Shown: positions 1 through 8,721 of the stretch, one piece after another
How positions within the stretch are numbered: position 1 is the stretch's first letter
Layout of the letters: each line of letters opens with the position of its first letter
Source: an uncultured Aquimarina sp.
GTDB taxonomy: Bacteria > Bacteroidota > Bacteroidia > Flavobacteriales > Flavobacteriaceae
NCBI GenBank assembly: GCA_947500845.1
Contig: CANMTP010000012.1
Location: 1-64,000 of the forward strand
Reading direction: 5' to 3'
DNA length: 64,000 bases
Position numbers and translations under genes: made by a program
Notes under the pieces: model-generated
The model's input: only the letters and a program-made list of their open reading frames with translations
Told to the model about the DNA's origin: nothing
Databases searched by the model: none

Positions 1-131
1 TTTACCCAACTAAACCAAATATCAATATAGATAACCTACAAAGAATTGGGTAAGCCTTAAACCGAACTCACGTTAATATAGTAGAAATTATAGCGATTGC
101 TATCATGCAATTGTTATAGAAAAGGTAAAAA
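1..131. other. upstream region at window edge
   Basis: This is AT-rich sequence before the first gene. Positions 61-75 (ACCGAACTCACGTTA) resemble one end of the inverted-repeat element at 63084-63282, so this may be the tail of a dispersed repeat. No complete gene is visible. Confidence 0.3.
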
Positions 132-1403
132 ATGGGAATTTTTAATAAAAAGCAAAAATACAGAGCTAGACAGGTTTTTATTCCTGGCGGTCAACCAACA
201 TTGACCTATAATCCTCGTAAGGAACTAGATTTAGAAACTAAATTAGAAGATGCTAAAGATTTTCTTTGTAAACTAGTTATGATGACTGGCTCAACAAAGT
301 CAGGAAAAACGGTATTAACAAACAAAATCTTTCCAAAATCAGAAACGATTTGGTTTGATGGTGGTTCATTCTCTACTGAAGAAGATTTTTGGTTAGAAAT
401 TGTTCTACAATTGGATACATATGTAGATGAAACAATTACAGAATCTAAAAACAAAACTTCTCAAGGCGCAGTAAAAGCAGGTGCAGACAAACAGTTGGTT
501 TTGTTTAAGCTAAAAGGGGAAGCTTCTGCCTCTCATTCTACAAAAAAGGGAGAAGGAAAAACACAGAACAGAAAGGGAAACCCCAAAACTATCGCTCTTC
601 AAGCTTTGAGGGAAAGTAATAAACCTCTAATTATTGACGATTTCCATTATTTACCAAGAGAACAACAAGCTAATCTAGTAAGAGCGGTTAAAGCGCTGAT
701 TTTCGATGGTTTACCTGTTATTTTTATTGCTATACCCCATAGAAGATTAGATGCTGTAAAAGTTGAACGAGAAATGACTGGCAGAATAGAAACAGTATCT
801 GTACCTCCTTGGGAAGAGGTCGAATTGATAGAAATTCCAAAAATCGGATTTCCTATACTTAATTGTCAGCTGGCAGAAGAATTCATTAATAAGCTTGCAT
901 CAGAAGCAATTGGCAGCCCTCACTTGATGCAAGAGTTTTGCCGAGAAATATGCAATATGAAAAGTATAAAAGAAACGGTAGATGACAAAATTATGATAGA
1001 CGAAGTAGATATAGAGCAACTTTTCAGAAATGTATCTCTCAATACTGGAAAAATTATTTTCGATAAATTAAGTAAAGGACCTAGACAGAGAGCCGACAGG
1101 GTTCAAAGACAATTGACTAATGGCACCACTACCGATATTTACGGCTTAGTTTTACATGCACTTGCTCAATTAAGACCTGGATTAGATACCATTGATTATG
1201 AAACACTAAGGACAGCGGTTCGAGAAGTTAGTACTGGAACACAACCTCAAGCACATGAAATAACAAGAGTCTTGGATAAGATGTCTCAGATTGCTGCATC
1301 TGACGAATCCTCTACACCCGTAATTGATTGGGAAAAAGAAGAAAGAATACTTCATGTTACAGATCCTTTTTTTGCTTTTTATCTTCGATGGGGAATTGAA
1401 TGA
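132..1403 (+). CDS. P-loop ATPase of unknown role
   Basis: A 423-residue protein. It has a clear Walker A motif (GSTKSGKT, residues 53-60) and a Walker B-like LIIDDFHY at about 166-173. Between them is a lysine- and serine-rich stretch (about 105-150) with the look of a linker or insertion. The region around 180-230 looks like the rest of an AAA/Orc1-like NTPase core, with an arginine-rich sensor segment (IPHRRLDAVKVEREMTGR). The C-terminal third is helical with a winged-helix-like look. There is no signal peptide or membrane segment, so it is probably cytosolic. It stands alone, with the next gene about 370 bp away, in a region of accessory genes. Stand-alone NTPases of this style occur in defence islands and mobile elements, but no partner here proves that. 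Function unknown. Confidence 0.6.
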   Translation: MGIFNKKQKYRARQVFIPGGQPTLTYNPRKELDLETKLEDAKDFLCKLVMMTGSTKSGKTVLTNKIFPKSETIWFDGGSFSTEEDFWLEIVLQLDTYVDETITESKNKTSQGAVKAGADKQLVLFKLKGEASASHSTKKGEGKTQNRKGNPKTIALQALRESNKPLIIDDFHYLPREQQANLVRAVKALIFDGLPVIFIAIPHRRLDAVKVEREMTGRIETVSVPPWEEVELIEIPKIGFPILNCQLAEEFINKLASEAIGSPHLMQEFCREICNMKSIKETVDDKIMIDEVDIEQLFRNVSLNTGKIIFDKLSKGPRQRADRVQRQLTNGTTTDIYGLVLHALAQLRPGLDTIDYETLRTAVREVSTGTQPQAHEITRVLDKMSQIAASDESSTPVIDWEKEERILHVTDPFFAFYLRWGIE

Positions 1404-1771
1404 ACACTTTCTATAACACTAGTAACAGTTGAACAAATCCTTAAAAGTAAATATCCGATTCTACAGCTTCCATTTAAGCGATGATTTGTATTGGTGATAT
1501 TTTTATAAAGTTGTTCTAAACTCATCATTACATGTCTTAAAATTGATTTTATTAAAAAATAATGTCCCCTACCTCTAGTTTTCATCCTAAATCCATATAA
1601 CTACGCTAAAAAACAAACTCTCATAATTTGTATATTGCATCTGCAGTTTTTGGCAGGTAAATACAGCATACAAGAGACATTAGTCACTACTAAATAATCA
1701 ACAAGATTTAATTATAAATTAAACAGGGAATTCAACTTGCTAAAACCATGACCGGTACATGTTGATAAATC
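1404..1771. other. AT-rich intergenic region, no gene recognised
   Basis: About 370 bp separate two unrelated accessory genes. A minus-strand reading frame at 1379-1585 overlaps the end of the ATPase gene and has no family resemblance or ribosome-site support. I see no tRNA, terminator or repeat. Confidence 0.4.
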
Positions 1772-2542
1772 ATGAATGAATTAATAATAAATATTGATCA
1801 ATTACTTAAAAAAATACTGGCAGAAACTTTGCAGATAAAGTCAGAAAAAAGCGACTCTCAAAAATTCTATTATGAGATCCTTTTTGTCAATATTCGGCTC
1901 TTTGAGGGAGCCATATTTCTACTTAGTCAATTTAAAGAATCACCACATTTTCAGGTATCGTTTATTTCTATAATGAGAGATGTAATATCGAATCTAATTT
2001 TAGCAGAGTTTATTAACCAAAAAGAAAATGATTCATTAGCAAATATTAATGAGGAGTTAGAAAAAATTTTCTCTGAACATTATCGCTTTAAGAAAAAAAG
2101 TAGAAAAATTGAATCAATATTATTTAGTATGTTTGAGAACCATGCTGAATTTGAAGAATATTTTAATGAACTTGGTAAAAAATATTATGCTAATAATGGA
2201 GAGATTAAGCCACATCTGAAGAAAATTCAATCAACTTATGATAGAGTAAAATATATTGAATCCAACCTAAAAAAAGATGAAAAACATCTAATTAGAACGT
2301 TATTTTTGTGGTATACAGAGTTTTCAAAAGTTGCTCACTTTGGAGAGTTAACAATTCGTCAAATTGCCTATAGATATAATCAATTAGAAGAGCAAAAAGT
2401 CCGCGAGAATTATAGTTACTTGTTAATAACCGTAACAAAATATATTTTAGTATTATTTAAAAAAATAATTTCCCCAGATCAAATCAAAGAATCAATGATG
2501 TCTGATTTTGAAAAAATACTGGAACTTGAAAACAACACCTAG
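1772..2542 (+). CDS. hypothetical helical protein (DUF5677-like)
   Basis: A 256-residue, lysine- and glutamate-rich protein predicted to be almost all helical, without signal peptide or convincing membrane helix. The middle holds a helix with the short signature FSKVAHFGELT (about residues 187-197). This resembles the Ser-Lys-x-x-His motif of DUF5677-type proteins, which occur in phage-defence and other accessory loci; the link is weak and from memory. It is followed by a long unannotated gap and precedes a GC-richer gene, so the neighbourhood is mosaic. Very low GC compared with the flanking 161-residue gene suggests a separate origin. Function unknown. Confidence 0.5.
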   Translation: MNELIINIDQLLKKILAETLQIKSEKSDSQKFYYEILFVNIRLFEGAIFLLSQFKESPHFQVSFISIMRDVISNLILAEFINQKENDSLANINEELEKIFSEHYRFKKKSRKIESILFSMFENHAEFEEYFNELGKKYYANNGEIKPHLKKIQSTYDRVKYIESNLKKDEKHLIRTLFLWYTEFSKVAHFGELTIRQIAYRYNQLEEQKVRENYSYLLITVTKYILVLFKKIISPDQIKESMMSDFEKILELENNT

Positions 2543-2758
2543 CGACTAGTTTAATTAATAATTACATTATTATTTTCTTAGAATTCATTAGTCAAGTGGC
2601 CTAAATTTTCAATCCATACAAGATAATACGATCGGCCCGTAAAATATTTCCGCACTATCTATCGTAAAAAAAACTTTTCAAAAAAAATCCTCAGTTTCAA
2701 AAAACGAAACTATCATGCCGTATCCTTGTACCATTAATCATTTAAAAATTATTAGTAT

Positions 2759-3244
2759 ATGGCACTAGAAAATTTAATTAGTGTATCGTTTAGTACCGAA
2801 GACATCGATAAATTATCCAAAGGGATTACTTTGATCAAAGAAGCATTACAGGGTAAAACAGTCAACCTTACTCCCGATCAGCGGTTGCAGTATGGTCGTA
2901 TTGCCAATCAAAACAAGCTTATCGTAGACAAAGCCAAAAGCTATATGGAGCAACACCCTAACTGGGTGCCTAATTTTCTGGATAAACAAGAGTTTGACCG
3001 CGATTATGCGGGGCGTACACAAATAGAAACCCATTTGCAACAGCTAGAAAACCTAACCCAGCAACTACTGGATACCAAAACCTTGCTGGATCATGATAAT
3101 TATACCAATGCCCTTTCTTTTTATCGTATGATGCGCTTTTTGGCTGGCGAAAACGAACCCGGAGCCAAATCGGTGTATGAGGATATGAAAGTGCTTTTCA
3201 AAAAAAATGGTGTAACTCCTAAGCCTACAGAGGTTGAGGAGTAG
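2759..3244 (+). CDS. conserved hypothetical coiled-coil protein
   Basis: A 161-residue cytosolic protein with a Leu/Gln-rich helical region (about 95-115, QLENLTQQLLDTKTLLDHD) and a charged tail. It contains no catalytic motif I recognise. Its base composition is noticeably richer in G+C than the gene before it, and it is followed by repeat-rich non-coding DNA of similar composition, which suggests it arrived with that segment. The ATG at 2759 follows a short AT-rich leader. No operon partner. Function unknown. Confidence 0.55.
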   Translation: MALENLISVSFSTEDIDKLSKGITLIKEALQGKTVNLTPDQRLQYGRIANQNKLIVDKAKSYMEQHPNWVPNFLDKQEFDRDYAGRTQIETHLQQLENLTQQLLDTKTLLDHDNYTNALSFYRMMRFLAGENEPGAKSVYEDMKVLFKKNGVTPKPTEVEE

Positions 3245-3372
3245 TTCATAAAATCATTTCAATGTAAATGAAGGATTCTGTCAAACTCAGGCTACGTTCG
3301 ACCAGATGACTTCTCTGCCATAGGCAGATCGTAATGATATTAATGATTGGTTCAATTTTCTTTAGACAGGCG

Positions 3373-3407
3373 AAGACCCTAACGGTTATACTAACCCGAG
3401 GGGTCTT
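3373..3407. terminator. possible terminator hairpin
   Basis: AAGACCC at 3373-3379 pairs with GGGTCTT at 3401-3407 around a 21-nt loop. It lies 130 bp beyond the end of the coiled-coil gene. The T-run after the stem is short, so it may equally be part of the repeat-rich tract. Confidence 0.35.
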
Positions 3408-3783
3408 TGCTATTTACAGCTATTTCGAAACCTTCACAGGATAGTACCAGATCCGGGCAAGATGGTTCTAATCGATAATATCATGCTACGCAGGAGCAAA
3501 CAGCTACTTTTAGGCCTTATGATGATCCTGCGAAGCCAGAGCAAGGTGCTTCGAACCACCTTGTTAAGGGTACACAGGCCTTAACCTCATCCTAAAAAGC
3601 ATTATTTCAAGCCCTCGAACCGTTAATCGATCAGAAATAAGGGTGCTGGTATGGCTTCGAAGCTATAAACAAACTCCTGGAAGCATCACTTTATGGCCTC
3701 GAACTACCTTTCTATGGGGTCAGACCCCCTGCGGTATGGGGAGTACCCCCTGTGTTTACGTAGTGGTGTTTGTTTTCAAAATA

Positions 3784-4150
3784 CATCTCGATACACGCTC
3801 GTCCCTCACGCACTCGATGTGACGGAGTGTACCAGAATCATAACTGCCCGTCAGTTCGAGTGGTTTTATGGAATGTAATGGAGGAAAATTAGCCTGCCCG
3901 CCTGTGGAGGGTATCGAGAACCGTTTATTTCTAATCTTACCGTTTTCGCAACTCATCTCGATACACGCTCGTCCCTTACGCACTCGATGTGACGTAGCGT
4001 TCCAGAATCATAACTGCCCGTCAGTTCGAGTGGTTTTACGGAATGTAATGGAGGAAAATTGTATCGAGAACCGTTTATTTCTGATCCTTCCGTTTTCACA
4101 ATACATCTCGATACACGCTCGTCACTCACGCACTCGATGTGACGTAGTGT
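3784..4150. repeat. tandem array, two and a third units of about 150-170 bp
   Basis: Units start at 3784, 3954 and 4104, each opening with CATCTCGATACACGCTCGT and running into CACTCGATGTGACG. Unit 1 is 170 bp and unit 2 is 150 bp. The 20-bp difference is a discrete insertion at about 3891-3910 in unit 1. The third unit is cut off after about 45 bp. Units contain TCGAGTGG and TATCGAGA segments that can pair with the CTCGATA ends. I take it for an intergenic structured repeat, not a gene and not a CRISPR array. Confidence 0.85.
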
Positions 4151-4172
4151 TTTTAATGCCTCCCCGTGGTAA

Positions 4173-4292
4173 AGGTATATTCATCATTGCGATGAGCCAT
4201 AAGCAAAGAAGCAATCTTTTTGCTATAAGTAGAAGTATCTTTGTCATAGTAGGCAGACTACTTCGTCCTGGCGTCCTCGTAGTGACATAGTG
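4173..4292. repeat. dispersed intergenic repeat of the CATTGCGA...AGTGACA type
   Basis: This stretch carries TCATTGCGATGAG, AGAAGCAATC, ACTTCGTCCTGGCG and TCGTAGTGACA in order. That is the layout of widespread bacterial intergenic repeats that begin with CATTGCGA and end with its approximate inverse complement. The ends are imperfect inverted repeats. The assignment rests on recognition of the pattern. Confidence 0.4.
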
Positions 4293-4407
4293 CCTATTTA
4301 CATCATACCTAGCTTATCTGTAACATATTCTTCTCAAAACTTAACGTTGTTACAACAAAACCTATAGTCAAAACGTTATATATTGCAAGAAATATTTCGC
4401 ACAAATA

Positions 4408-4953
4408 ATGAGTATAATACCACAATACGGGCTTAAGCAGTATCGTAACACTGCCAGGATCTATACAAAATCGGTTACTGAAAGTCTTCAGCTTTTTAAA
4501 GAAGAACCCCGTAACATTATGGTTTCCGTGTTTATTTTTCATAAACATGATGAACTCGAAGAATTGGATAGCGCTATTAATTTCTTAAATGGTTTTGACG
4601 AGTTGGTCTATGCCGATTGGATTGATGAGGATATGTATGCCAATACTACTGAAGCTACCAAACGAATTCACCTTGCGATCAAAGAAAAAATTAAGCAAAA
4701 CAAAAAGTTTATTTTCTTGGCTACAGAAGATGCCATCGAATCCAAACTAGGAAAATGGGTTTTGGGGCAGTTATATGGTCAAAAAGATATGGATCATATT
4801 GCACTCTTCCCGGTACGAGGTGATTATAGTGACTATAGTGGCGAAGAGTACTTACAAAAATACCCATATATCCACGAAATCGAAGCCGAAGTCTATGGGG
4901 TGAAATATCCAAATGGCGAAGCCAAAGAGCTTGGAGCTTGGTTGGCTTCATAA
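4408..4953 (+). CDS. TIR-like domain protein
   Basis: A 181-residue soluble protein. After about 35 residues it shows a TIR/ThsB-like fold pattern: strand VSVFIFHKHDEL (39-50), then LVYADWIDEDM (about 66-76), a strand KKFIFLATEDAI (99-110), and the ESKLGKWVLGQL segment (111-122) matching the conserved S-x-x-x-W-x-x-x-E region. At the position where NAD-cleaving TIR proteins normally have the catalytic Glu, this protein appears to have Gln121. It stands alone next to repeat DNA and converges on hemL 28 bp away, with no recognisable Thoeris or effector partner. It could be a sensor or scaffold TIR, or a non-defence relative. Fold assignment is fairly sure, function is not. Confidence 0.6.
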   Translation: MSIIPQYGLKQYRNTARIYTKSVTESLQLFKEEPRNIMVSVFIFHKHDELEELDSAINFLNGFDELVYADWIDEDMYANTTEATKRIHLAIKEKIKQNKKFIFLATEDAIESKLGKWVLGQLYGQKDMDHIALFPVRGDYSDYSGEEYLQKYPYIHEIEAEVYGVKYPNGEAKELGAWLAS

Positions 4954-4981
4954 GATTATTCTCTTACCATCAATTTGTATT

Positions 4982-6268
4982 TTAAAGCGTACTTGCGATT
5001 TTGCTTACCGCAGCAATAGTCTCGTCAAGATCATCATAGGTAAGTGCATCGGTAATAAACCAGCTTTCAAAAGCACTAGGCGCGATATAAATGCCATGGT
5101 CCAACATCCCGTGAAAGAATTTTTTAAAGATATCATTGTTACCCTTTGCCGCCGAATCAAAATCTACTACAGGATCTTTATCAAAGTGTACAGAAATCAT
5201 TGAGCCTATCCTATTGATCGTATGGATAACACCATTCTCCTGTAGTGCTTCTGCTATTCCTTCATGAAGATATTCGGTCTTTTCGGCTAAACTTTTAAAA
5301 ATCTTTTGATTATTATTCAATTCTGTAAGCATGGCCAAACCAGCTGCCATAGCCAATGGATTACCACTTAAAGTCCCTGCTTGATATACAGGTCCTTCTG
5401 GTGCCAGATAGGTCATGATTTCTTTTCTTGCGGCAAATGCCCCTACTGGTAATCCGCCGCCTATTACTTTCCCAAAAGTAACAATATCAGCATTCACCCC
5501 TAATAACTCTTGTACACCTCCTTTGGCAAGTCTAAAACCTGTCATCACCTCATCAAAGACCAATAAAATATTATGGGTATCGCATAAAGATCTTAATCCT
5601 TCTAAAAAACCTTTTGCTGGTGGGATACATCCCATGTTTCCTGCTACGGGTTCAACGATAATACAAGCGATCTCACCTTTGTTTAAATTGATAATACGCT
5701 CGACTTGTTCCAGATCATTATACCTTGCGAGCAACGTATCTTTGGCGGTTCCCTGGGTAACACCCGGACTGTTAGGGCTTCCAAAGGTGACCGCTCCACT
5801 ACCTGCCTGGATTAAAAAAGAGTCACTATGACCATGATAACATCCTGCAAATTTGATTATTTTGTCTTTTTTGGTGTATCCACGAGCCAAACGCACCGCG
5901 CTCATACATGCCTCTGTACCCGAATTAACGAATCGTATTTTATCAATGTTAGGAACCATAGACACGGCAAGTTCTGCGATCTTGGTTTCAATCTGGGTAG
6001 GCATCCCAAAGCTGGTTCCTTTTTTTGCTTTTTCGATAACCGCATTTACCACTGGGGGATACGCGTGACCAAGGATCATCGGCCCCCAGGAGTTGATATA
6101 ATCAATCAATCGATTTCCGTCTTCGTCATACAGATAAGCGCCTTTGGCCTCTTTCACAAATATTGGGTCTCCGCCTACTGCTTTAAAGGCTCTTACTGGT
6201 GAGTTAACTCCTCCCGGAATTACTTTTTGCGCAGCCGAAAACAGCGCACTACTTCTTTGGTAGATCAT
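4982..6268 (-). CDS. hemL: glutamate-1-semialdehyde 2,1-aminomutase
   Basis: Converts glutamate-1-semialdehyde to 5-aminolevulinate in C5-pathway haem synthesis; a cytosolic PLP enzyme. The N-terminus [17 protein letters not shown], the [18 protein letters not shown] motif, YHGHSDSF, the DEVMTGFR segment and the PLP lysine in [15 protein letters not shown] are all present. The 428-residue length from this start is normal for the family. I chose ATG at 6268, giving [10 protein letters not shown], instead of the in-frame codon at 6295. The longer form would overlap the upstream gene's stop, while this start lies 1 bp after it. That spacing indicates an operon with the glucosaminidase gene. Confidence 0.95.
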   Translation of the reverse strand: MIYQRSSALFSAAQKVIPGGVNSPVRAFKAVGGDPIFVKEAKGAYLYDEDGNRLIDYINSWGPMILGHAYPPVVNAVIEKAKKGTSFGMPTQIETKIAELAVSMVPNIDKIRFVNSGTEACMSAVRLARGYTKKDKIIKFAGCYHGHSDSFLIQAGSGAVTFGSPNSPGVTQGTAKDTLLARYNDLEQVERIINLNKGEIACIIVEPVAGNMGCIPPAKGFLEGLRSLCDTHNILLVFDEVMTGFRLAKGGVQELLGVNADIVTFGKVIGGGLPVGAFAARKEIMTYLAPEGPVYQAGTLSGNPLAMAAGLAMLTELNNNQKIFKSLAEKTEYLHEGIAEALQENGVIHTINRIGSMISVHFDKDPVVDFDSAAKGNNDIFKKFFHGMLDHGIYIAPSAFESWFITDALTYDDLDETIAAVSKIASTL

Positions 6269-6269
6269 A

Positions 6270-7157
6270 CTAGTTAAAATCTTCTTCTTCCTCATTCTCG
6301 GCAGTTACCTTTAGTAATTGACCGACTTTAATATTATTGTCTGCTAGATTATTGAATGTTTTTAATTCTTGTACCGAGATTTCATATCTTCTCGAAATAG
6401 AGTAAAGCGTATCGCCTTTTTGTACAATATGATTCCCCGGATTGGTGTACGGGACGGTGGTGATCACTGTATTTTCCTTCTTTTGCTTTTCCTTAGATTT
6501 TCCTTTTCCCAAGACCTCATTGTCAAATTCATACAATTGGTATCTCTCGATTATACCAATCAATTTTTCAGGATATTTTCTATCGGTTGCATATCCGGCT
6601 TCTCTTAAACCTTTGGCCCAGGACTTGTAATCTTTTTGATTGAAAGTAAACAAACGAGCATACCGTTTTCTGTTTTTGAGAAATAAAGAGTGATCTCTAA
6701 ACGATTCACTTGCCTGATTATATTTTCTAAAACATTCCTGTAACCTGTCATCGTCATGATAAACGCGATCTCCCTCCCAATCATGACATTTAATCCCGAA
6801 GTGATTTTTGGCCCTACTGGTTAAATCTCCATACCCTGCGCCAGACTCAAGAATTCCCTGAGCCAACGTTATACTGGCGGGTATCCCATAGGCTTTCATT
6901 TCACTTTTGGCGATTCCAGAAAACTCATAGATGTATTGTTGCACCCGCTCTTTATAAGAAAGTGCTGTAGCGGGTTTTTTAGCTATTTCTTTGGAAGTAT
7001 CTTCACTAATAATTTCTGTGGTATTTCTCTCTACCTTTGTCACCGACGTATGCCCGGGTGTTGTTCTTTTGGTTCTTGAAGTAGTTATTACCTTTTTATT
7101 TCCTCCACAAGAAATTAAAAATAAGGTCATACATAGAAGTGCAATACATTTCTTCAT
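6270..7157 (-). CDS. lipoprotein with glucosaminidase and LysM domains
   Basis: A 295-residue peptidoglycan hydrolase of the FlgJ/Auto glucosaminidase family. The N-terminus is a lipoprotein signal ([14 protein letters not shown], lipobox cysteine near residue 17). A Thr/Lys-rich linker follows to about 65. Residues about 70-215 are the glucosaminidase domain ([17 protein letters not shown] with the catalytic Glu, then FGIKCHDW and [11 protein letters not shown]). The C-terminus carries one LysM repeat ([16 protein letters not shown], about 243-285) for peptidoglycan binding. It probably trims the cell wall in the periplasm. It lies between the PLP deaminase gene (7-bp gap) and hemL (1-bp gap), so the four minus-strand genes at 4982-8433 look like one transcription unit. 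Confidence 0.88.
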   Translation of the reverse strand: MKKCIALLCMTLFLISCGGNKKVITTSRTKRTTPGHTSVTKVERNTTEIISEDTSKEIAKKPATALSYKERVQQYIYEFSGIAKSEMKAYGIPASITLAQGILESGAGYGDLTSRAKNHFGIKCHDWEGDRVYHDDDRLQECFRKYNQASESFRDHSLFLKNRKRYARLFTFNQKDYKSWAKGLREAGYATDRKYPEKLIGIIERYQLYEFDNEVLGKGKSKEKQKKENTVITTVPYTNPGNHIVQKGDTLYSISRRYEISVQELKTFNNLADNNIKVGQLLKVTAENEEEEDFN

Positions 7158-7164
7158 TTTAGCA

Positions 7165-8106
7165 TCAAATTGTAAGCAGGGGTAGTCTCTTTTTCACTAA
7201 CTTTTTGTTCATACCGGCTATTCCTTGTAATCCGCCGGTATGCACGGCTAAAATACGAGTATTTTTTGGAAAAACACCATTTTTTACCATGTCAAAAATC
7301 CCAAATAACATCTTACCCGTATAGACTGGATCTAATGGAATATGTTGCTGATCCTTAAATGTATTGATAAATTCAATAAGATCTTGATTTACTTTTCCGT
7401 AGCCTCCAAAATGATAATCGTGAATGAGTTTCCAATTCGTTTTTGAAGTATATTTTTTTATTTCCTTGGAAAGAAAATTTCCTTTTAAAGCAGGAAATCC
7501 CAAAACTTTTTGATGTTTTTTTGTGCTATTTATAATTCCGGAAATCGTTCCGCCGGTACCCACTGCACAGCAAATAACATCATATGTATCGTCTTGTGTG
7601 GTTACTATTTCTTCGCATCCTTTAATGGCCAGATCATTGGTTCCTCCTTCTGGGATCAAATAATATGTACCAAACTCATTCTTCAGTTCGTCTAGAAATG
7701 CAGAAGAAGTTTTATCGCTATACAATTTACGAGCAACAAACTTTAATTGCATCCCAGCAGAAGAAGCAAATCGCAAGGTATCGTTCTGGGCTAACGTTTT
7801 TTCCAGATTTTTACCTAATTCATCTCCTCTTATCACTCCAATAGTTTGCAAACCGACCATTTTTCCGGCTGCCGCAGTGGCTGCAATATGATTACTAAAC
7901 GCTCCTCCGAAGGTAAGCATAGTGGCGTAGCCCTGCTTTTTGGCTTCGATAAGATTATATTTTAATTTTCTGAATTTGTTTCCTGAAACTTCTTGATGCA
8001 GTTGATCTTCGCGTTTTATATCAAGAAAAACTTGATCAGCATGTAAAACAGGGTGAGAAATCTGTTGATTTTCTGAAAGTACGGTTTCCGAAGAAAAAAT
8101 ATGCAT
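7165..8106 (-). CDS. ACC deaminase/D-cysteine desulfhydrase family PLP enzyme
   Basis: A 313-residue fold-type II PLP enzyme. The lysine-bearing motif SGNKFRKLKYNL (about 42-53), LTFGGAFSNHIAATAAAG, and the glycine-rich phosphate loop AVGTGGTISGI are typical of 1-aminocyclopropane-1-carboxylate deaminase and D-cysteine desulfhydrase. In Bacteroidota such proteins are usually annotated only at family level. The substrate cannot be told from sequence: D-cysteine or another D-amino acid is as likely as ACC. Cytosolic. It starts 1 bp before the stop of the small upstream gene, so translation is probably coupled. Confidence 0.8.
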   Translation of the reverse strand: MHIFSSETVLSENQQISHPVLHADQVFLDIKREDQLHQEVSGNKFRKLKYNLIEAKKQGYATMLTFGGAFSNHIAATAAAGKMVGLQTIGVIRGDELGKNLEKTLAQNDTLRFASSAGMQLKFVARKLYSDKTSSAFLDELKNEFGTYYLIPEGGTNDLAIKGCEEIVTTQDDTYDVICCAVGTGGTISGIINSTKKHQKVLGFPALKGNFLSKEIKKYTSKTNWKLIHDYHFGGYGKVNQDLIEFINTFKDQQHIPLDPVYTGKMLFGIFDMVKNGVFPKNTRILAVHTGGLQGIAGMNKKLVKKRLPLLTI

Positions 8107-8433
8107 TTACCAATATTTAATAAAGCTCCATGGTTTTCTCTTTTTTAGATAATAAAGATCATCTTCATTATGATATGCTTCCCTTTCAAAGGAGATGTTA
8201 CGATAGGCTTTTTGCGAATTTTGATATTGAAATAGTCGAATAATATATTCTGTAAAATAAAGAAAATAGAACGGTAAAACCAATAATTCTGCCTGCTGTC
8301 TTATATGAATTCTTTCGTGGTTTATAAAAGCCTCATCTTCTTTTAGGAATGAATCTTTGACTACGATAAAAGGCCAAAGAGCTATGCCTACAAAATGTCG
8401 ACCTATCAAATATTTGTTAACAACAATGCGCAT
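8107..8433 (-). CDS. small protein with HERIH motif
   Basis: A 108-residue protein. The stretch FINHERIHIRQQAELLVLPFYFLYFTEYIIRLF (about 37-69) combines an H-E-x-x-H-like motif with an aromatic hydrophobic helix that could be membrane-embedded. The pattern resembles remnants of M48/M56-like peptidases but is too short for a full protease, so activity is uncertain. Similar small proteins are common and uncharacterised in Bacteroidota. It is first in the minus-strand unit leading to hemL, and is divergent from the DUF5522 gene with only 29 bp between the two starts. Confidence 0.6.
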   Translation of the reverse strand: MRIVVNKYLIGRHFVGIALWPFIVVKDSFLKEDEAFINHERIHIRQQAELLVLPFYFLYFTEYIIRLFQYQNSQKAYRNISFEREAYHNEDDLYYLKKRKPWSFIKYW

Positions 8434-8462
8434 ATACAGCTAAGATACTATTTTTGTAAAAG

Positions 8463-8639
8463 ATGAATAACTCTAAAAAAATAATAACTCCAAAAGAGGG
8501 AGATTATTATATTACACCCGAAGGGTATCGATGTTTTACAGAACAATATCATTTAAGAAGAGGATATTGTTGTGAGAGTGGCTGCAGGCACTGCCCGTAT
8601 GGATATAACAAGAAAACGAATAGCTATTCTAAAAAATAG
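8463..8639 (+). CDS. DUF5522 family small protein
   Basis: A 58-residue protein with four cysteines and a histidine in the signature RGYCCESGCRHCPYGY (about 33-48), preceded by YYITPEGYRCFTEQYH. This is the DUF5522 pattern, a likely small metal-binding or zinc-knuckle protein of unknown role. The ATG at 8463 follows a TATTTTTG box at 8449-8456 that fits the Bacteroidota TAnnTTTG element; if used, transcription would start almost at the ATG. It ends in the lysine-rich tail KKTNSYSKK. Confidence 0.75.
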   Translation: MNNSKKIITPKEGDYYITPEGYRCFTEQYHLRRGYCCESGCRHCPYGYNKKTNSYSKK

Positions 8640-8721
8640 TGTTAGAGTATGCGGTATGGTATAATTATTGCAGTATTTTCTTTACAAAAAAGCCGTTGTT
8701 GAACCTATAAAATTAAGGATT

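Larger units (their letters stand above)
3245..4407. other. 1.2 kb repeat-rich non-coding tract
   Basis: No credible gene lies between the coiled-coil gene and the TIR-like gene. Reading frames here (for example 3868-4290 plus and 3756-3983 minus) run through tandem repeats and show no protein-like composition. The tract contains a possible hairpin (3373-3407), a small palindrome TCTGCCATAGGCAGA near 3315-3329, a tandem array (3784-4150) and a further dispersed-type repeat (4173-4292). It looks like a collecting point for intergenic repeats. Confidence 0.6.

Noticed and set aside
1379..1585. Minus-strand 68-residue frame
   Set aside because: Overlaps the end of the ATPase gene, has no ribosome site and no family resemblance.
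3784..4150. Repeats that could be taken for CRISPR
   Set aside because: Units are 150-170 bp, only two and a third in number, the whole unit repeats and there are no unique spacers or cas genes.
3868..4290. 140-residue reading frame on the plus strand
   Set aside because: It runs through the tandem array and gives repeated arginine-rich peptide with no coding signal.
8668..8721. N-terminal extension of the DUF4136 gene
   Set aside because: Starts with TTG and would bury the signal peptide; ATG at 8722 is better.
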